DNA of 7,031 nt, from contig CALLHT010000189.1 of NCBI GenBank assembly GCA_938009335.1, forward strand, positions 1 to 7,031, in the 5' to 3' direction. This DNA comes from an uncultured Rhizobiaceae group bacterium. GTDB taxonomy: Bacteria; Pseudomonadota; Alphaproteobacteria; Rhizobiales; Rhizobiaceae. Made by a program: the position numbers and the translations under genes. The notes beneath the pieces are model-generated. The model searched no databases, had not been told where the DNA came from, and saw nothing but the letters and a program-made list of their open reading frames with translations. Positions 5,977 to 7,031 of this stretch are shown here, piece by piece. The stretch's first letter is position 1, and the number at the start of each line of letters is the position of its first letter.

Positions 5977-6600
5977 ATGGAATTCACAAAAAACGACACG
6001 GCTAGAGTACTGGATTTGATGAAATGGCGACGCGATGTCCGCCACTTTAAATCTACGCCTGTCTCCGAGGACGACCTCTTGGTTATGCGCAACGCCATGT
6101 CACTTGCTCCGTCAGTCGGAAATTCACGGCCTTGGCGCGTTGTTAACGTCACATCAAACACCGCTCGGAATGCTGTAATAGAGTGTTTCAGCAAGGCAAA
6201 TCAGGCTGCCGCCAAGATTTATGACGATGAAAAGCGCAAAGAATATGAAGCACTAAAACTTGCCGGACTAAAGGAAGCGCCGATTCACTTAGCAGTGTTT
6301 ACCGAAATGTCACCGGAAGAAGGTGCCGGTCTGGGACGCCAAACTATGCCGGAAACCCTCACCTATTCGACAATCTCCGCCATTCATCAACTTTGGCTTG
6401 CGGCCCGGACGCTGAACATAGGTATGGGTTGGGTTTCGATTCTTGAACCTGATGCGATGAACGAATTGCTGAACGTATCGCAGAACTGGAAGTTTACAGC
6501 CTATCTCAGCGTAGGATATCCGCAAGAAGATCACGACACACCTGAGCTGGAACGCAAAGGCTGGCAAGAAAACGTCGATAGCAAATGGCTTGAGCGTTAG
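5977..6600 (+). CDS. bluB: 5,6-dimethylbenzimidazole synthase
   Basis: The 207-residue product is a nitroreductase-fold protein with the BluB signature: RRDVRHF (residues 18-24), APSVGNSRPWR, YEALKLAGLKEAPIHLAVF, GLGRQTMPETLTYS, IHQLWLAARTLNIGMGWVSIL and SVGYPQEDHDTPELE. Asp20 and Ser154 occupy the places of Sinorhizobium meliloti Asp32 and Ser167, which are needed for activity. BluB uses O2 to break down reduced FMN into 5,6-dimethylbenzimidazole, the lower ligand of cobalamin, so the organism probably makes or completes B12 aerobically. ATG 5977 is chosen for length; an in-frame ATG at 6019 would still keep RRDVRHF. No cobalamin riboswitch fits in the 109-bp upstream gap, and no other cob gene is in the window. 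Divergent from DUF2155. Confidence 0.95.
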   Translation: MEFTKNDTARVLDLMKWRRDVRHFKSTPVSEDDLLVMRNAMSLAPSVGNSRPWRVVNVTSNTARNAVIECFSKANQAAAKIYDDEKRKEYEALKLAGLKEAPIHLAVFTEMSPEEGAGLGRQTMPETLTYSTISAIHQLWLAARTLNIGMGWVSILEPDAMNELLNVSQNWKFTAYLSVGYPQEDHDTPELERKGWQENVDSKWLER

Positions 6601-6609
6601 ACCTAAGAA

Positions 6610-6984
6610 TTAAGGTGTCCAAGCGTCGTAATCGCCGGTAACGCGCGGGCGTTCTTCCGGGTTACGTAGCGAACCTTTCGGGAAATACGCATTCGGACCG
6701 CCTGTTTGGTTAGGCTGATGGCTTTTCTGCCATTCGCGGGCTTCATACGTCTCTTCAGAAGGCGGTGTATCTACACGATAATGCATCCAACCGTGCCAAC
6801 CCGGCGGAATAGCACTTGCCTCTGCCAAATCTGCATATTGCACATAACGGCGGCCGTCTTTGTGCTGATAATAGACATTGCCTAGCTCATCTTCTCCAAC
6901 GCGTTTTGACGTGCGCCAGATGTGAAAACGGGTGTTCCAGGTTGAGCCATTCCACCAAGTGAAAAACTGTTTGATCAGTCTCAT
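6610..6984 (-). CDS. NDUFA12-family protein (NADH:ubiquinone oxidoreductase 17.2 kDa subunit homologue)
   Basis: The 124-residue product carries the family features: a Trp-rich N-terminus (FFTWWNGSTWNTRF), RVGEDELGNVYYQ, a central PPGWHGWMHY, and a C-terminal region with PNQTGG and AYFPKGSL. Homologues are accessory subunits of complex I (NDUFA12) in mitochondria and in alphaproteobacteria such as Paracoccus. A related paralogue, NDUFAF2, is an assembly factor. The protein is soluble, with no signal peptide or membrane segment, so it would act on the cytoplasmic side of complex I. GCAAGG (6993-6998) is a good ribosome site 8 nt before the ATG. The stop lies 9 nt from the stop of the convergent bluB. 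Confidence 0.95.
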   Translation of the reverse strand: MRLIKQFFTWWNGSTWNTRFHIWRTSKRVGEDELGNVYYQHKDGRRYVQYADLAEASAIPPGWHGWMHYRVDTPPSEETYEAREWQKSHQPNQTGGPNAYFPKGSLRNPEERPRVTGDYDAWTP

Positions 6985-6992
6985 AAGACATG

Positions 6993-6998
6993 CCTTGC
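6993..6998 (-). promoter_or_regulatory. Ribosome binding site of the NDUFA12-family gene
   Basis: On the minus strand GCAAGG lies 8 nt upstream of the ATG at 6984-6982. An ATG between them (6991-6989) is out of frame, so the site supports 6984 as the start. Confidence 0.6.
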
Positions 6999-7031
6999 AG
7001 ATTTGAAATTACACCGTCCTTATTACGCCTA

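Noticed and set aside
5868..6194. 108-codon minus-strand ORF overlapping the bluB start
   Set aside because: It is antisense to the bluB N-terminal motifs and fills the divergent promoter region. It has no recognisable features.
1..7031. CRISPR array, transposon, toxin-antitoxin, phage defence or biosynthetic cluster
   Set aside because: Every gene belongs to a core or widespread family, and there are no spaced direct repeats, transposase motifs or terminal inverted repeats.

Overview
The window looks like a chromosomal housekeeping segment of an alphaproteobacterium, most likely of the order Hyphomicrobiales (Rhizobiales). The evidence is the gene content and order: a BepA-like M48 protease, a ScsC/DsbA-like thiol oxidoreductase, accB, accC, aat, a DUF2155 protein and an NDUFA12-family protein. 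From memory this neighbourhood is typical of that order. Composition is moderate in GC and fairly uniform. I see no insertion sequence, phage gene, tRNA, rRNA or CRISPR array.

Left part (1-2805). A minus-strand gene runs off the left edge. It is the N-terminus of an MMPL/RND-superfamily exporter and is missed by a simple ORF search because it is cut by the window edge. It is separated by about 267 bp of AT-rich divergent intergenic DNA from a plus-strand pair: a secreted zinc metalloprotease with TPRs and a periplasmic DsbA-family protein with a ScsC-like N-terminal helix region. The two are 32 nt apart and probably cotranscribed, and both point to envelope protein quality control.

Middle part (2806-5484). 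After a 174-bp gap come accB, accC and aat with gaps of 12 and 3 nt, a tight operon. AccB (biotin carboxyl carrier) and AccC (biotin carboxylase) form the first half of acetyl-CoA carboxylase, the committed step of fatty-acid synthesis. Aat adds Leu/Phe to N-terminal Arg/Lys of proteins, marking them for ClpS/ClpAP. The aroQ gene I would expect between the thiol oxidoreductase and accB is absent.

Right part (5427-7031). A secreted DUF2155 protein lies on the minus strand, and its last 58 nt overlap the end of aat tail to tail. Divergent from it is bluB, encoding the enzyme that converts FMN into 5,6-dimethylbenzimidazole, the lower ligand of vitamin B12. Convergent with bluB, 9 nt away, is a minus-strand NDUFA12-family gene, a complex I accessory or assembly type protein. 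In relatives DUF2155 and NDUFA12 are, as I recall, usually adjacent, so bluB looks like an insertion between them.

No clearly new system is visible. The points most worth checking are the protease/thiol-oxidoreductase pair, the coding overlap of aat with DUF2155, the DUF2155/NDUFA12 link, the wedged-in bluB, the missing aroQ, and a 14-bp perfect palindrome covering the ribosome binding site of the exporter gene.
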